Below the pieces are notes generated by a model. That model saw nothing but the letters and a program-made list of their open reading frames with translations. It had not been told where the DNA came from and made no database searches. From positions 1 through 15,462 of the forward strand of contig CAJKFS010000047.1 in assembly GCA_905199225.1 (NCBI GenBank): a stretch of 15,462 bases of DNA, given 5' to 3'. Below, piece after piece: positions 1-6,016 of the stretch; position 1 is the first letter of the stretch, and the number at the start of each line of letters is the position of its first letter. The translations under genes were made by a program, and so were the position numbers. The stretch comes from an uncultured Collinsella sp. Lineage in GTDB: Bacteria > Actinomycetota > Coriobacteriia > Coriobacteriales > Coriobacteriaceae.

Positions 1-718
1 CCCCGTGCCGACGCCGGTGTCGAAGGGCGTTATCGTGACGGGCACCGTGCACGGCAACACCGTGATCACCGCGACGGCCGCCGTGCGCGAGCCGGGCGAC
101 ACGCAGACCTATGCGAGCGATGTGAACGCGCTGCTGAGCGGCGCGCGCAAGCTGGTGCCCGATCTGGATACGCGCCGCGTGGTGCGCGCGTTTGCCGGCG
201 GGCGTCCGGTCATTCAGGGAACGAACGACTTCTTTATTGGACAGTCGGCCGTGGTGCCGGGGCTTTTCCAGGCGGCGGGCATTCAGTCGCCGGGTGTGGC
301 AAGCGCGCCGGCCATTGCCGAGCACATGGAGCTTGTGATGCGTGAGGCGGGCGTGAAACTGCACGAGCGGGCTGACTGGAACCCAATTCGCCGCGCGCCG
401 GACGACTTTGACCGCGCGCCGCTTACGCGCAAGGAAGAACTCATTGAGTCCGATCCCGCGTGGGGGCAGATTGTCTGCCGCTGCGAGACTGTGCCCGAGG
501 CCGAGATTGTGGCCGCGATTCGGCGCCGCCCGGGTGCAATTTCGGTCGAAGGTGTCAAGCGCCGCTGTCGTGCCGGCATGGGTCGGTGCCAAAGCGGCTT
601 TTGCCAGAGCCGTGTGGTGGCGATTCTTGCCCGAGAGCTGGGCTGCGACCCCAGCGAGGTGCTGTTGGAGGATACCGGATCTTGGCTGGTCGAGGGACCT
701 TTGAAGGGAGTGCGCTAG
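1..718 (+). CDS. GlpA-like FAD-dependent dehydrogenase, C-terminal part (5' end outside window)
   Basis: This is the 3' part of a FAD-dependent oxidoreductase of the glycerol-3-phosphate dehydrogenase (GlpA/DAO) type. The frame is open to the left edge, so the GTG at base 5 is an internal Val codon. The sequence enters in the C-terminal half of the DAO fold: a VPTPVSKG stretch, a TVHGN motif and an FAGGRPV motif that resembles the family's conserved FAG-R-P segment. A BFD-like [2Fe-2S] domain follows. Its probable ligands are Cys-x-Cys at bases 476-484 and Cys-x4-Cys at 587-604; one extra Cys lies near base 566. E. coli GlpA has the same DAO-plus-BFD order. The stop TAG is followed one base later by the next ATG, so the genes are almost certainly co-transcribed. 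The exact substrate (glycerol-3-phosphate or another 2-hydroxy acid) cannot be settled from this part. Confidence 0.85.
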   Translation, partial: PVPTPVSKGVIVTGTVHGNTVITATAAVREPGDTQTYASDVNALLSGARKLVPDLDTRRVVRAFAGGRPVIQGTNDFFIGQSAVVPGLFQAAGIQSPGVASAPAIAEHMELVMREAGVKLHERADWNPIRRAPDDFDRAPLTRKEELIESDPAWGQIVCRCETVPEAEIVAAIRRRPGAISVEGVKRRCRAGMGRCQSGFCQSRVVAILARELGCDPSEVLLEDTGSWLVEGPLKGVR

Positions 719-719
719 G

Positions 720-2066
720 ATGGCGGAATTCAAATCGAGCGCGATTGATTGCGGCGTCGTGGAAGCCGTACAAACGCAAGCCTTCGACGTGGTCGTTATC
801 GGCGGCGGACCTGCCGGCATGGCGGCCGCGCTGGCCGCGCATAAGGCAGGCGCACGCGTGGCCATCGTGGAGCGCGAGCAGCATCTGGGCGGCATCCTGC
901 GCCAGTGCATCCACCCCGGCTTTGGCCTGTCGCACTTTAAACAGGAGCTCACCGGTCCCGAGTACGCGCAGCGCTTTATCGACCAGGTGCACGCAACCGA
1001 CACTGCGCTGTTCCTGAACAGCATGGTGATTGGGATTGATTCAGGCGAGCCTGCGGAAGACACCGCGGTCCACACCGTCACGCTCATGAGCCCCACCGGC
1101 ATGCTGCAGCTCACCGAACGGGCGGTTGTCCTTGCCATGGGGTGCCGCGAGCGCACCCGCAGCGAGATCAAAATTCCCGGCAGCCGACCCGCCGGCGTGT
1201 TTACGGCCGGCTTGGCGCAGCGATACATCAATATCGAGAACCTCAAGCCCGGCTCGCGCGCCGTCATTTTGGGCTCGGGTGACATCGGGCTGATCATGGC
1301 GCGCCGCTGCACGCTCGAGGGGATTTCGGTCGAGGGCGTGTACGAGCTCATGCCGTACGCCAACGGCCTGCGCCGCAATGTGAAAAATTGTCTGGACGAC
1401 TTTGGCATTCCGCTGCATCTGTCTACCACGGTCACGCGCGTGATCGGGCACGACCGCGTGGAAGCCGTCGAGGTGAGTCAGGTCGACGAACGCCTGGCGC
1501 CCATTCCGGGGACCGAGCGCATTGTTCCGTGTGACACGCTGCTGCTTTCGGTGGGCTTGATTCCCGAGAACGAGCTTTCAGTTGCCGCGGGCGTGGAGCT
1601 TGACCCGCGCACGCGCGGCGCCGTGGTGGACCAGAGCCTGCAGACGGGCATACCAGGCATCTTTGCTTGCGGCAACGTTCTGCACGTGCACGACCTGGCC
1701 GACAACGTGACGACTGAGTCCGAGCGCGCTGGCGCAGCTGCGGCCGCGTACACGCTGGGGACCGGCGCGGGCGCCGTTCCGGACTGCGAGCTCTCGGTCT
1801 CCCCTGCCGGCATCGCGGGCTACGCGCTGCCGGGACGCATTACGACTGTGGCACTCACCAAGCTGAACTTCCGCGTGCGCCGGCCCGTCGACGCCGCCCG
1901 CGTGCGCATTCTGGCAGGCGACGAGGAACTGTTTGCGGGCAAGGGACGCGCGTTTAAACCGAGCGTCATGGAAAGCTTCCCGCTGCCGGCAAAGGTCATC
2001 AAACAAGCGCTCGACCTGGGTGCTAGCGAAATTGTCCTGTCCGTCGATCCCGTCGAGGAGGCATAG
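720..2066 (+). CDS. NAD(P)/FAD-dependent oxidoreductase (partner of the GlpA-like protein)
   Basis: A 448-residue pyridine-nucleotide-disulfide-type flavoprotein. The FAD-binding Rossmann motif GGGPAG is at residues 28-33, followed by LGGILRQC. The ATG-like AMGCRERTR segment is near 139-147. A second dinucleotide fold, ILGSGDIG, is near 183-190, and the C-terminal FAD motif PGIFACGNVLHVHD lies in the last third. The start ATG is one base after the previous stop, with GGGAG at 706-710 nine bases upstream. In many Firmicutes and Coriobacteria a protein of this kind sits between a GlpA-like dehydrogenase and a DUF1667 protein, and is thought to pass electrons from the flavoprotein to a carrier (family knowledge). 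Its own electron acceptor is not visible here. It is not a recognisable GlpB orthologue by sequence reading, so no symbol is given. Confidence 0.85.
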   Translation: MAEFKSSAIDCGVVEAVQTQAFDVVVIGGGPAGMAAALAAHKAGARVAIVEREQHLGGILRQCIHPGFGLSHFKQELTGPEYAQRFIDQVHATDTALFLNSMVIGIDSGEPAEDTAVHTVTLMSPTGMLQLTERAVVLAMGCRERTRSEIKIPGSRPAGVFTAGLAQRYINIENLKPGSRAVILGSGDIGLIMARRCTLEGISVEGVYELMPYANGLRRNVKNCLDDFGIPLHLSTTVTRVIGHDRVEAVEVSQVDERLAPIPGTERIVPCDTLLLSVGLIPENELSVAAGVELDPRTRGAVVDQSLQTGIPGIFACGNVLHVHDLADNVTTESERAGAAAAAYTLGTGAGAVPDCELSVSPAGIAGYALPGRITTVALTKLNFRVRRPVDAARVRILAGDEELFAGKGRAFKPSVMESFPLPAKVIKQALDLGASEIVLSVDPVEEA

Positions 2067-2069
2067 ACT

Positions 2070-2468
2070 ATGAGCGATAACGCAATCGAAACGCTGCAGT
2101 TCAACTGCACGACCTGCCCATCCGAATGCCTCCTGACCGTAAAGGTGGAGCGCGACGCCAATGGCGCCGTGGTGGAAGTGCGCTCCGTAACCGGCAACAA
2201 CTGCCCGCGCGGTGATAAATTCGCGCATCAGGAGCTCACCTGTCCCATGCGCGTGCTCACCACCACCGTTGCCGTATCCGGCGGCGATGAGGCTCTGCTG
2301 CCCGTGCGCACCGCCGATGCCATCCCGCTGGCACTCCACGCCCAAGCCATGAACCTCATCCGCGGCGTGGTCGTTGAGGCCCCCATCCGCATGGGCGACG
2401 TCGTGTTCCCCAACCTCCTCAACACGGGCATCGACCTCATCGCCAGCATGGACATCGACCCAGCCTAA
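2070..2468 (+). CDS. DUF1667 domain protein, cysteine-rich electron-transfer partner
   Basis: A 132-residue soluble protein of the DUF1667 family. It carries a CTTCPSEC motif (Cys13, Cys16, Cys20), then NNCPRG (Cys45) and a further Cys58 in LTCPMR. This pattern suggests a bound Fe-S cluster or zinc; which one cannot be read from sequence. The start ATG is three bases after the preceding stop and has a strong GAGGAGG at 2055-2061, eight bases upstream. It is the last gene of the three-gene set, and DUF1667 proteins are regularly found in this position after two FAD oxidoreductases (family knowledge). A role as a small redox or assembly subunit of that complex is inferred from position. No membrane segment or signal peptide is seen. 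Confidence 0.85.
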   Translation: MSDNAIETLQFNCTTCPSECLLTVKVERDANGAVVEVRSVTGNNCPRGDKFAHQELTCPMRVLTTTVAVSGGDEALLPVRTADAIPLALHAQAMNLIRGVVVEAPIRMGDVVFPNLLNTGIDLIASMDIDPA

Positions 2469-2501
2469 GTAGCTCATTTGGGACGGGGCTCTTTTAGCTG
2501 C
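2469..2501 (+). repeat. Family D repeat, copy 1 (33 bp hairpin element)
   Basis: This begins at the base after the DUF1667 stop codon. The arms GTAGCT (2469-2474) and AGCTGC (2496-2501) pair, with one G-T wobble, around a loop carrying ATTTGGGACGGGGCT. The same 33-base unit recurs inverted at 4273-4305 (28/33 identical) and in a decayed form at 2795-2827. Between copies 1 and 3 the innermost stem pair changes from T-A to C-G, a compensatory change. There is no T-tract after the hairpin, so it is not a canonical intrinsic terminator. It could still end or protect the operon transcript. Confidence 0.6.
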
Positions 2502-2527
2502 CCCGCCATCCACCCAGCCCTCCTCAA

Positions 2528-2590
2528 TTGCGGTGAAATAGTTCCTGATTTCCGTCAAAGCCCCGGTATCCAGGAACTATTCCACCGCAA
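2528..2590. repeat. Family A palindrome, copy 1
   Basis: A 20-base inverted repeat with arms at 2528-2547 and 2571-2590, one A-C mismatch and a 23-base loop. The outer part of the arm reads TTGCGGTGAAATA and is shared with copy 2 (4311-4377), apart from one A/T difference. The inner part (GTTCCTG) differs from copy 2 but is fully complementary to its own partner. It lies 60 bases after the DUF1667 stop. It has no T-tract. Confidence 0.7.
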
Positions 2591-2634
2591 CCATCCTTGG
2601 AATCGGTTTTTAGCTTGTGCCTACTTTAGTGCCA

Positions 2635-2794
2635 TTTCAAAACTATGCCGGATTACGGGGCTGATTCGGAGACCCCCATCCATACCGGCAATTTTCGATT
2701 TTTGATAAGCCGTCTACCTGCGGTTTTAATTTCGCGATTTTTCCCATGGTCAAGTAATACCGGTCCAGCCCCGTAATCCGCCATACTTTTGAAA
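2635..2794 (+). repeat. Family B element, copy 1 (160 bp, long imperfect inverted repeat with conserved core)
   Basis: The outer arms, 2635-2663 and 2766-2794, are complementary at 27 of 29 positions. Between them is a core shared with copy 2: 2706-2727 is identical over 22 bases to 4160-4181, and the next 27 bases match at 18 positions. The core contains a small hairpin, AAGCCG pairing with CGGTTT around TCTACCTG. The arms show no similarity to those of copy 2, so sequence homology stops where the arms begin while pairing continues. No convincing coding frame covers the element, and no protein partner is visible. Confidence 0.7.
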
Positions 2795-2827
2795 CCAGCC
2801 CATTTGGGACGGGCCTCTTATGACTCC
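2795..2827 (+). repeat. Family D repeat, copy 2 (decayed)
   Basis: This abuts the right arm of the family B element. It shares CATTTGGGACGGG exactly with copy 1 and matches the inverted copy 3 at about 26 of 33 positions. The right-hand arm no longer pairs with the left arm, but an internal GCCC/GGGC stem (2798-2801 with 2811-2814) remains possible. It reads as a degraded member of the family. Confidence 0.5.
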
Positions 2828-2951
2828 TTTTTTCCCGCACGCTTGCCAGGGTGGCCATGCTAAGGAGTGTCCCGAAGTGCCGGCATAAAAGGAACATCCC
2901 TATCTTTCAGGCATGGGATACCATGATGGCAACCTAGCGAAAGGATATTTC

Positions 2952-4040
2952 ATGGCACATATCGATGATCAGCGTGTGGCGCGCGTGCTCGATGCACTCG
3001 AGGCTCAGTACCCCGGCGCGCAGCTGCTCGTAAACGATCCGTGGTCGATTTATTACCTGACCGGCTTTTATGCCGATATGTTCGAACGTTTTTGCGGTGT
3101 GCTGCTCGCGCGCGATTGCGAGCCCGTGATCTTGGTCAACGCCCTGCATCAGCTGCCCAAGTACGACAATGCCCGCGTGGCCTATCACACCGATACCGAC
3201 GTCGTGACCGACGCCATCGTTCGCGAGATCGATCCGACCAAACCGCTCGGAATCGACACCGTCATGCGCTCTGGCTTTTTGATGCCCCTTATGGAGCGCC
3301 ATGCCGCCAGCGAGTTTTTCCTGGGTGACTTTGCCGTCACTGCCGCACGCACCCACAAGGATGCCGCCGAGCAGGAGCTCATGCGGGCGTCCTCGACCGC
3401 TAACGACGCTGTGATGGCCAATGCCATCAAACTCGTCCACGAGGGTGTGACGGAGCGCGAGATTGCCGACCAGATGCTCGGCTTGTATCGTAAGCACGGC
3501 TGCGAGGGCTTTAGCTTTCCGCCCATCGTGAGCTTTGGCGCTAACGCCGGCGACCCGCACCACGAACCAGACGACACCGTGCTCAAGCGTGGCGACGTGG
3601 TGTTGTTCGACATTGGCGGACGCCGCTGCAACTACTGCTCGGACATGACGCGCACGTTCTTTTGGGGCGAGCCGGCCGAAGAGACGGCGCGCATCTACGA
3701 TATCGTGCGCCGCGCCAACGAGGCCGCCGAGGCGCTTATCGCACCAGGCGTGCGCATGTGCGACCTGGACCGTGCCGCGCGCGATGTGATCGAGGATGCC
3801 GGCTACGGCAAGTATTTTACGCACCGCCTCGGTCACTCGATCGGCCTGCAGGACCACGAGCCGGGCGACGTCTCGCTCGTCAACGAGCAGGTCGTCGAGC
3901 CGGGCATGACCTTCTCCATCGAGCCGGGCATCTACCTCCCAGGCCGCACCGGCGTCCGCATCGAGGACCTTGCCCTGGTTACCGAGTCCGGCGTCGAGAT
4001 TCTCAACGCCTACCCCCACGACCCAGTCCGCCTAGACTAG
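2952..4040 (+). CDS. Xaa-Pro peptidase (M24B family, PepQ/PepP-like)
   Basis: A 362-residue cytoplasmic metallopeptidase that removes residues next to proline in peptides. The N-terminal third is a creatinase-type domain and the rest a pita-bread catalytic domain. All five expected metal ligands are present: Asp220 (FDIGG), Asp231 (SDMTRT), His295 (HRLGH), Glu324 (SIEPG) and Glu338 (RIEDL). HHEP at 203-206 supplies the usual substrate-side histidine. The start chosen is ATG 2952, with AAAGGA six bases upstream (2940-2945). An earlier in-frame ATG at 2913 has no good ribosome site. The gene stands alone, 483 bases after the oxidoreductase operon and convergent with folC. Repeat elements lie on both sides of it. 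Whether it acts on dipeptides (prolidase) or longer peptides (aminopeptidase P) cannot be decided by eye. Confidence 0.9.
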   Translation: MAHIDDQRVARVLDALEAQYPGAQLLVNDPWSIYYLTGFYADMFERFCGVLLARDCEPVILVNALHQLPKYDNARVAYHTDTDVVTDAIVREIDPTKPLGIDTVMRSGFLMPLMERHAASEFFLGDFAVTAARTHKDAAEQELMRASSTANDAVMANAIKLVHEGVTEREIADQMLGLYRKHGCEGFSFPPIVSFGANAGDPHHEPDDTVLKRGDVVLFDIGGRRCNYCSDMTRTFFWGEPAEETARIYDIVRRANEAAEALIAPGVRMCDLDRAARDVIEDAGYGKYFTHRLGHSIGLQDHEPGDVSLVNEQVVEPGMTFSIEPGIYLPGRTGVRIEDLALVTESGVEILNAYPHDPVRLD

Positions 4041-4043
4041 GCA

Positions 4044-4074
4044 ATGCGGCAAAGGGGCTGTCCCTTTGCCGCAT
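4044..4074. repeat. Perfect 13 bp palindrome after the peptidase gene
   Basis: The arms ATGCGGCAAAGGG (4044-4056) and its exact complement (4062-4074) are separated by the five-base loop GCTGT. It starts three bases after the peptidase stop codon. The stem is strong, but CCCACC follows rather than a T-tract, so it is not a classical intrinsic terminator. The GGGG-CTG-TCCC centre resembles REP-type palindromes linked to RAYT transposases in other bacteria, a weak analogy only. Confidence 0.7.
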
Positions 4075-4089
4075 CCCACCAATACCGCG

Positions 4090-4247
4090 CCACAAAAACG
4101 GCCTATCTACTACGTTTAACCCGCATGGGTCGACCATACCCGCGTTTTTACAAAATCCGTAAGCCGTCTACCTGCGGTTTTGCTTTCACGATGTTCCGTG
4201 TGGTCGAGGGTAGTCGGTCAAACGTAGTAGATAGGCCCATTTCGTGG
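4090..4247 (+). repeat. Family B element, copy 2 (158 bp)
   Basis: The outer arms, 4090-4120 and 4217-4247, are complementary at 27 of 31 positions, including an uninterrupted run of 17 pairs. A second, inner stem pairs 4130-4139 with 4198-4207 (ten pairs, one of them G-T). The core at 4160-4208 matches copy 1 at 40 of 49 positions, with 22 in a row identical. The arms are unrelated to those of copy 1. The element lies between the convergent peptidase and folC genes. A 12-base palindrome, CGAGTCGACTCG (4252-4263), follows it. Confidence 0.7.
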
Positions 4248-4272
4248 CAAGCGAGTCGACTCGGGGCACAGG

Positions 4273-4305
4273 GCAGCCAAAAAAGCCCCGTCCCAAATTG
4301 GCTGC
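4273..4305 (-). repeat. Family D repeat, copy 3 (inverted)
   Basis: On the minus strand this is the same 33-base unit as 2469-2501, with 28 of 33 identical. The arms GCAGCC/GGCTGC extend to eight perfect pairs when the flanking A-T pairs are counted. The loop carries ATTTGGGACGGGGCT followed by six T. It lies downstream of folC on folC's own strand, 87 bases past the stop, and could contribute to ending that transcript. Confidence 0.6.
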
Positions 4306-4310
4306 TTTTG

Positions 4311-4377
4311 AGTTGCGGTGATATACGGACTGTTTGAGGCTTCTGGCTTGTAAAACAGTCCGTATTTCACCGCAACT
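4311..4377. repeat. Family A palindrome, copy 2
   Basis: A 25-base inverted repeat (4311-4335 with 4353-4377), one T-T mismatch and a 17-base loop. The outer segment TTGCGGTGATATA is shared with copy 1. The inner segment CGGACTG differs from copy 1's GTTCCTG yet pairs perfectly with its own partner. It begins 14 bases past the folC stop, so it may form the 3' end of the folC transcript. No T-tract follows on either strand. Confidence 0.75.
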
Positions 4378-4391
4378 GATGAGGGGATGGG

Positions 4392-5735
4392 TTAGCGAAG
4401 CAGACCGGCTACTTCGCCGGCTAGGGTGATGGTGCCGGCTGCTACGAAGGGCTCACCTACGGCAATGAGGGCCGCGAGGGCCTCGGACACGCTGGGGTAC
4501 ACGCCAACAAGCTTGTCAGCGTCCACAAGTGCGGCAAGCTCCTCCGCCGGCAGGGCACGATCGGAATCGGTCTGGGTCACAACCACGCGCGGGAAAGCCG
4601 GGATCAACACGTCGACGATGCCCGCCACGTCCTTGTCTGCCAGCGCGGCACACAGCAGCGTGGGGCGGTTCTCCACGCACGGATCAATCTCGTCCAGCGC
4701 GCTCACAAAGTTCTCGCAGCTCTGGGGGTTATGGCAGGCGTCGATCAGCTTGAGCGGATCGGTCCCCAGCACATCAAATCGGCCCGGCGTGGGGCAGCCC
4801 ATAAGCGACGCATCGAGCTTGTCATGATCGAGTTCACAGCCCAGATACCCCTCGCACAGCATAATCGCGCACGCGGCATTCTGCGGCTGATACGCCGGCT
4901 TAACCATACTCGACGTATAGATAGCACGCGGAGTAGTGCAGCTAAACTCCACTGTATCGCCCACGTGCTCCGGCACCTTGGTCGTGGCATGGTTCACCAC
5001 GAGCGGCACAATGCCGCACTCGCGACAACGCGCATCCATCACGCGCTGAACACTCGCCTCATGCGTGCCCTCGCCCAAAACAACCAAGCGCCCGGGCTTG
5101 ATAACCGCAGCCTTCTCCCCCGCAATGGCCTCGAGCGTGTCGCCCAAAATACGTGTGTGATCGAGTCCGATGCCCGTGATGGCAACGGCGACAGGATCGG
5201 TCGCACTCGTGGCGTCCCAACGTCCGCCCATGCCGACCTCGAGCACGGCGACATCCACCGCGGCCTCGGCAAACACTACAAGTGCGGCAGCCGTCAGCAG
5301 GTCAAAAGGCGTGATGGAATAGGCGCGCTCCCCCGCCGCCACACGACGCGCATTCACGCGACGCCCCGCCTCGACAGCTGCCGAAACGCCACGGGCAAAG
5401 GCCTCGTCGCTCACGACGCGCCCGTCAACCTCCATGCGCTCGGGATAGCGAACAAGCTGCGGCGACGTATACAGCGCGGTCTTGAGCCCCTCGCCGCGAA
5501 GGATAGCGGCCGAAAAACGCGTGGTCGAAGTCTTGCCATTAGTGCCGGCAACCTGAATGCAATCAAAATACTCATCCGGACGTCCCAGCTCATCGAGCAT
5601 ATCGACAACCGTCTCGAGCAGAGGACCAGCATCCCCAGAAATCCGCCCCGTATCAGCAGCAAGCCCCACAGCTTCACCAAACGAAAGCAACTCAAACGAG
5701 AAAGGAACGACATACGACCCAGAACGCTTAGCCAT
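4392..5735 (-). CDS. folC: Bifunctional folylpolyglutamate / dihydrofolate synthase
   Basis: A 447-residue Mur-ligase-type ATP-dependent enzyme. It adds glutamate to dihydropteroate or to folates in the cytoplasm. The P-loop AGTNGKTS is at residues 63-70. The central motif EVGMGGRWDATSATDP is near 166-181, GLDH at 190-193, and GEKAAVIKPG near 206-215 holds the lysine that is commonly carbamylated. The C-terminal-domain motif DACHNP is at 332-337. The length is normal for FolC. The start chosen is ATG 5735, where family similarity begins. The ribosome site upstream is only a modest GGGGGA nine bases away, and the frame stays open further upstream through non-coding sequence. The gene lies 281 bases after valS in the same direction, separated by a family C element, so shared transcription is uncertain. 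Strict separation of the synthase and ligase activities cannot be judged from sequence. Confidence 0.92.
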   Translation of the reverse strand: MAKRSGSYVVPFSFELLSFGEAVGLAADTGRISGDAGPLLETVVDMLDELGRPDEYFDCIQVAGTNGKTSTTRFSAAILRGEGLKTALYTSPQLVRYPERMEVDGRVVSDEAFARGVSAAVEAGRRVNARRVAAGERAYSITPFDLLTAAALVVFAEAAVDVAVLEVGMGGRWDATSATDPVAVAITGIGLDHTRILGDTLEAIAGEKAAVIKPGRLVVLGEGTHEASVQRVMDARCRECGIVPLVVNHATTKVPEHVGDTVEFSCTTPRAIYTSSMVKPAYQPQNAACAIMLCEGYLGCELDHDKLDASLMGCPTPGRFDVLGTDPLKLIDACHNPQSCENFVSALDEIDPCVENRPTLLCAALADKDVAGIVDVLIPAFPRVVVTQTDSDRALPAEELAALVDADKLVGVYPSVSEALAALIAVGEPFVAAGTITLAGEVAGLLR

Positions 5736-5756
5736 AACCCAAAGTCCCCCATAACA

Positions 5757-5790
5757 GAAAAAGAGGCCCACCAAAAAGAATGAGCCCCTC
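5757..5790 (-). terminator. Possible weak terminator or attenuator upstream of folC
   Basis: On the minus strand GAGGGGCTC (5782-5790) can pair, with a small bulge, with the GGTGGGCCTC segment, and TTTTTC follows. The stem is imperfect. The site is 22 bases upstream of the folC start and could end valS-derived transcripts or attenuate folC. This is read by eye only and is weak. Confidence 0.3.
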
Positions 5791-5886
5791 GCGTTCAAAA
5801 AATCAGCCAAACACCGCTTTGCAGCGACCTCAAGGCCACAACCCAGTGGCCCTAACATTCCGGGCGCAGACAACCACGTAAACGAA

Positions 5887-6010
5887 CTGGGAGCGGTTTG
5901 GGGCTTTGCTCGATACAAGTTCCGCACGAGCCGAAGGCCACTTAATGTGGCCTTCGTGCGAGCAGGACTGTTCGCAGTAGCGAGCAATGCCCCAAACCGC
6001 GTCCCCCCAG
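5887..6010 (+). repeat. Family C element, copy 1 (between valS and folC)
   Basis: The outer arms 5893-5912 and 5981-6000 pair at 19 of 20 positions, and pairing can extend through CTGGGA and CCCCAG to 5887 and 6010. Inside lies a 44-base core (5920-5963) with a ten-pair stem (CGAAGGCCAC with GTGGCCTTCG), loop TTAAT and a five-base one-sided bulge. An AGGAC motif follows the core directly. The core is 40/44 identical to copy 2 (8775-8818, opposite orientation), and the four differences are two compensated base pairs. The outer arms are unrelated to copy 2. It begins seven bases past the valS stop and may act as its 3' hairpin. Confidence 0.75.
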
Positions 6011-6016
6011 TAACGC

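Noticed and set aside
5..718. GTG at base 5 as a real start codon
   Set aside because: The frame is open to the left edge and the translated sequence enters in the middle of a conserved oxidoreductase fold.
2484..2505. Intrinsic terminator of the oxidoreductase operon from CGGGGC/GCCCCG
   Set aside because: The hairpin is plausible but ATCCACCC follows rather than a T-tract. It is better described as part of the family D repeat.
2643..2897. Small minus-strand frame of 84 codons in the gap before the peptidase
   Set aside because: It is made mostly of family B and D repeat sequence and has no ribosome site or recognisable domain.
2469..4391. CRISPR array
   Set aside because: The repeats are few, irregularly spaced and palindromic with long arms, and there is no repeat-spacer periodicity or cas gene.
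5736..5987. N-terminal extension of folC by 84 residues
   Set aside because: It runs through the leader and a family C repeat and has no similarity to FolC. The family fold begins at ATG 5735.
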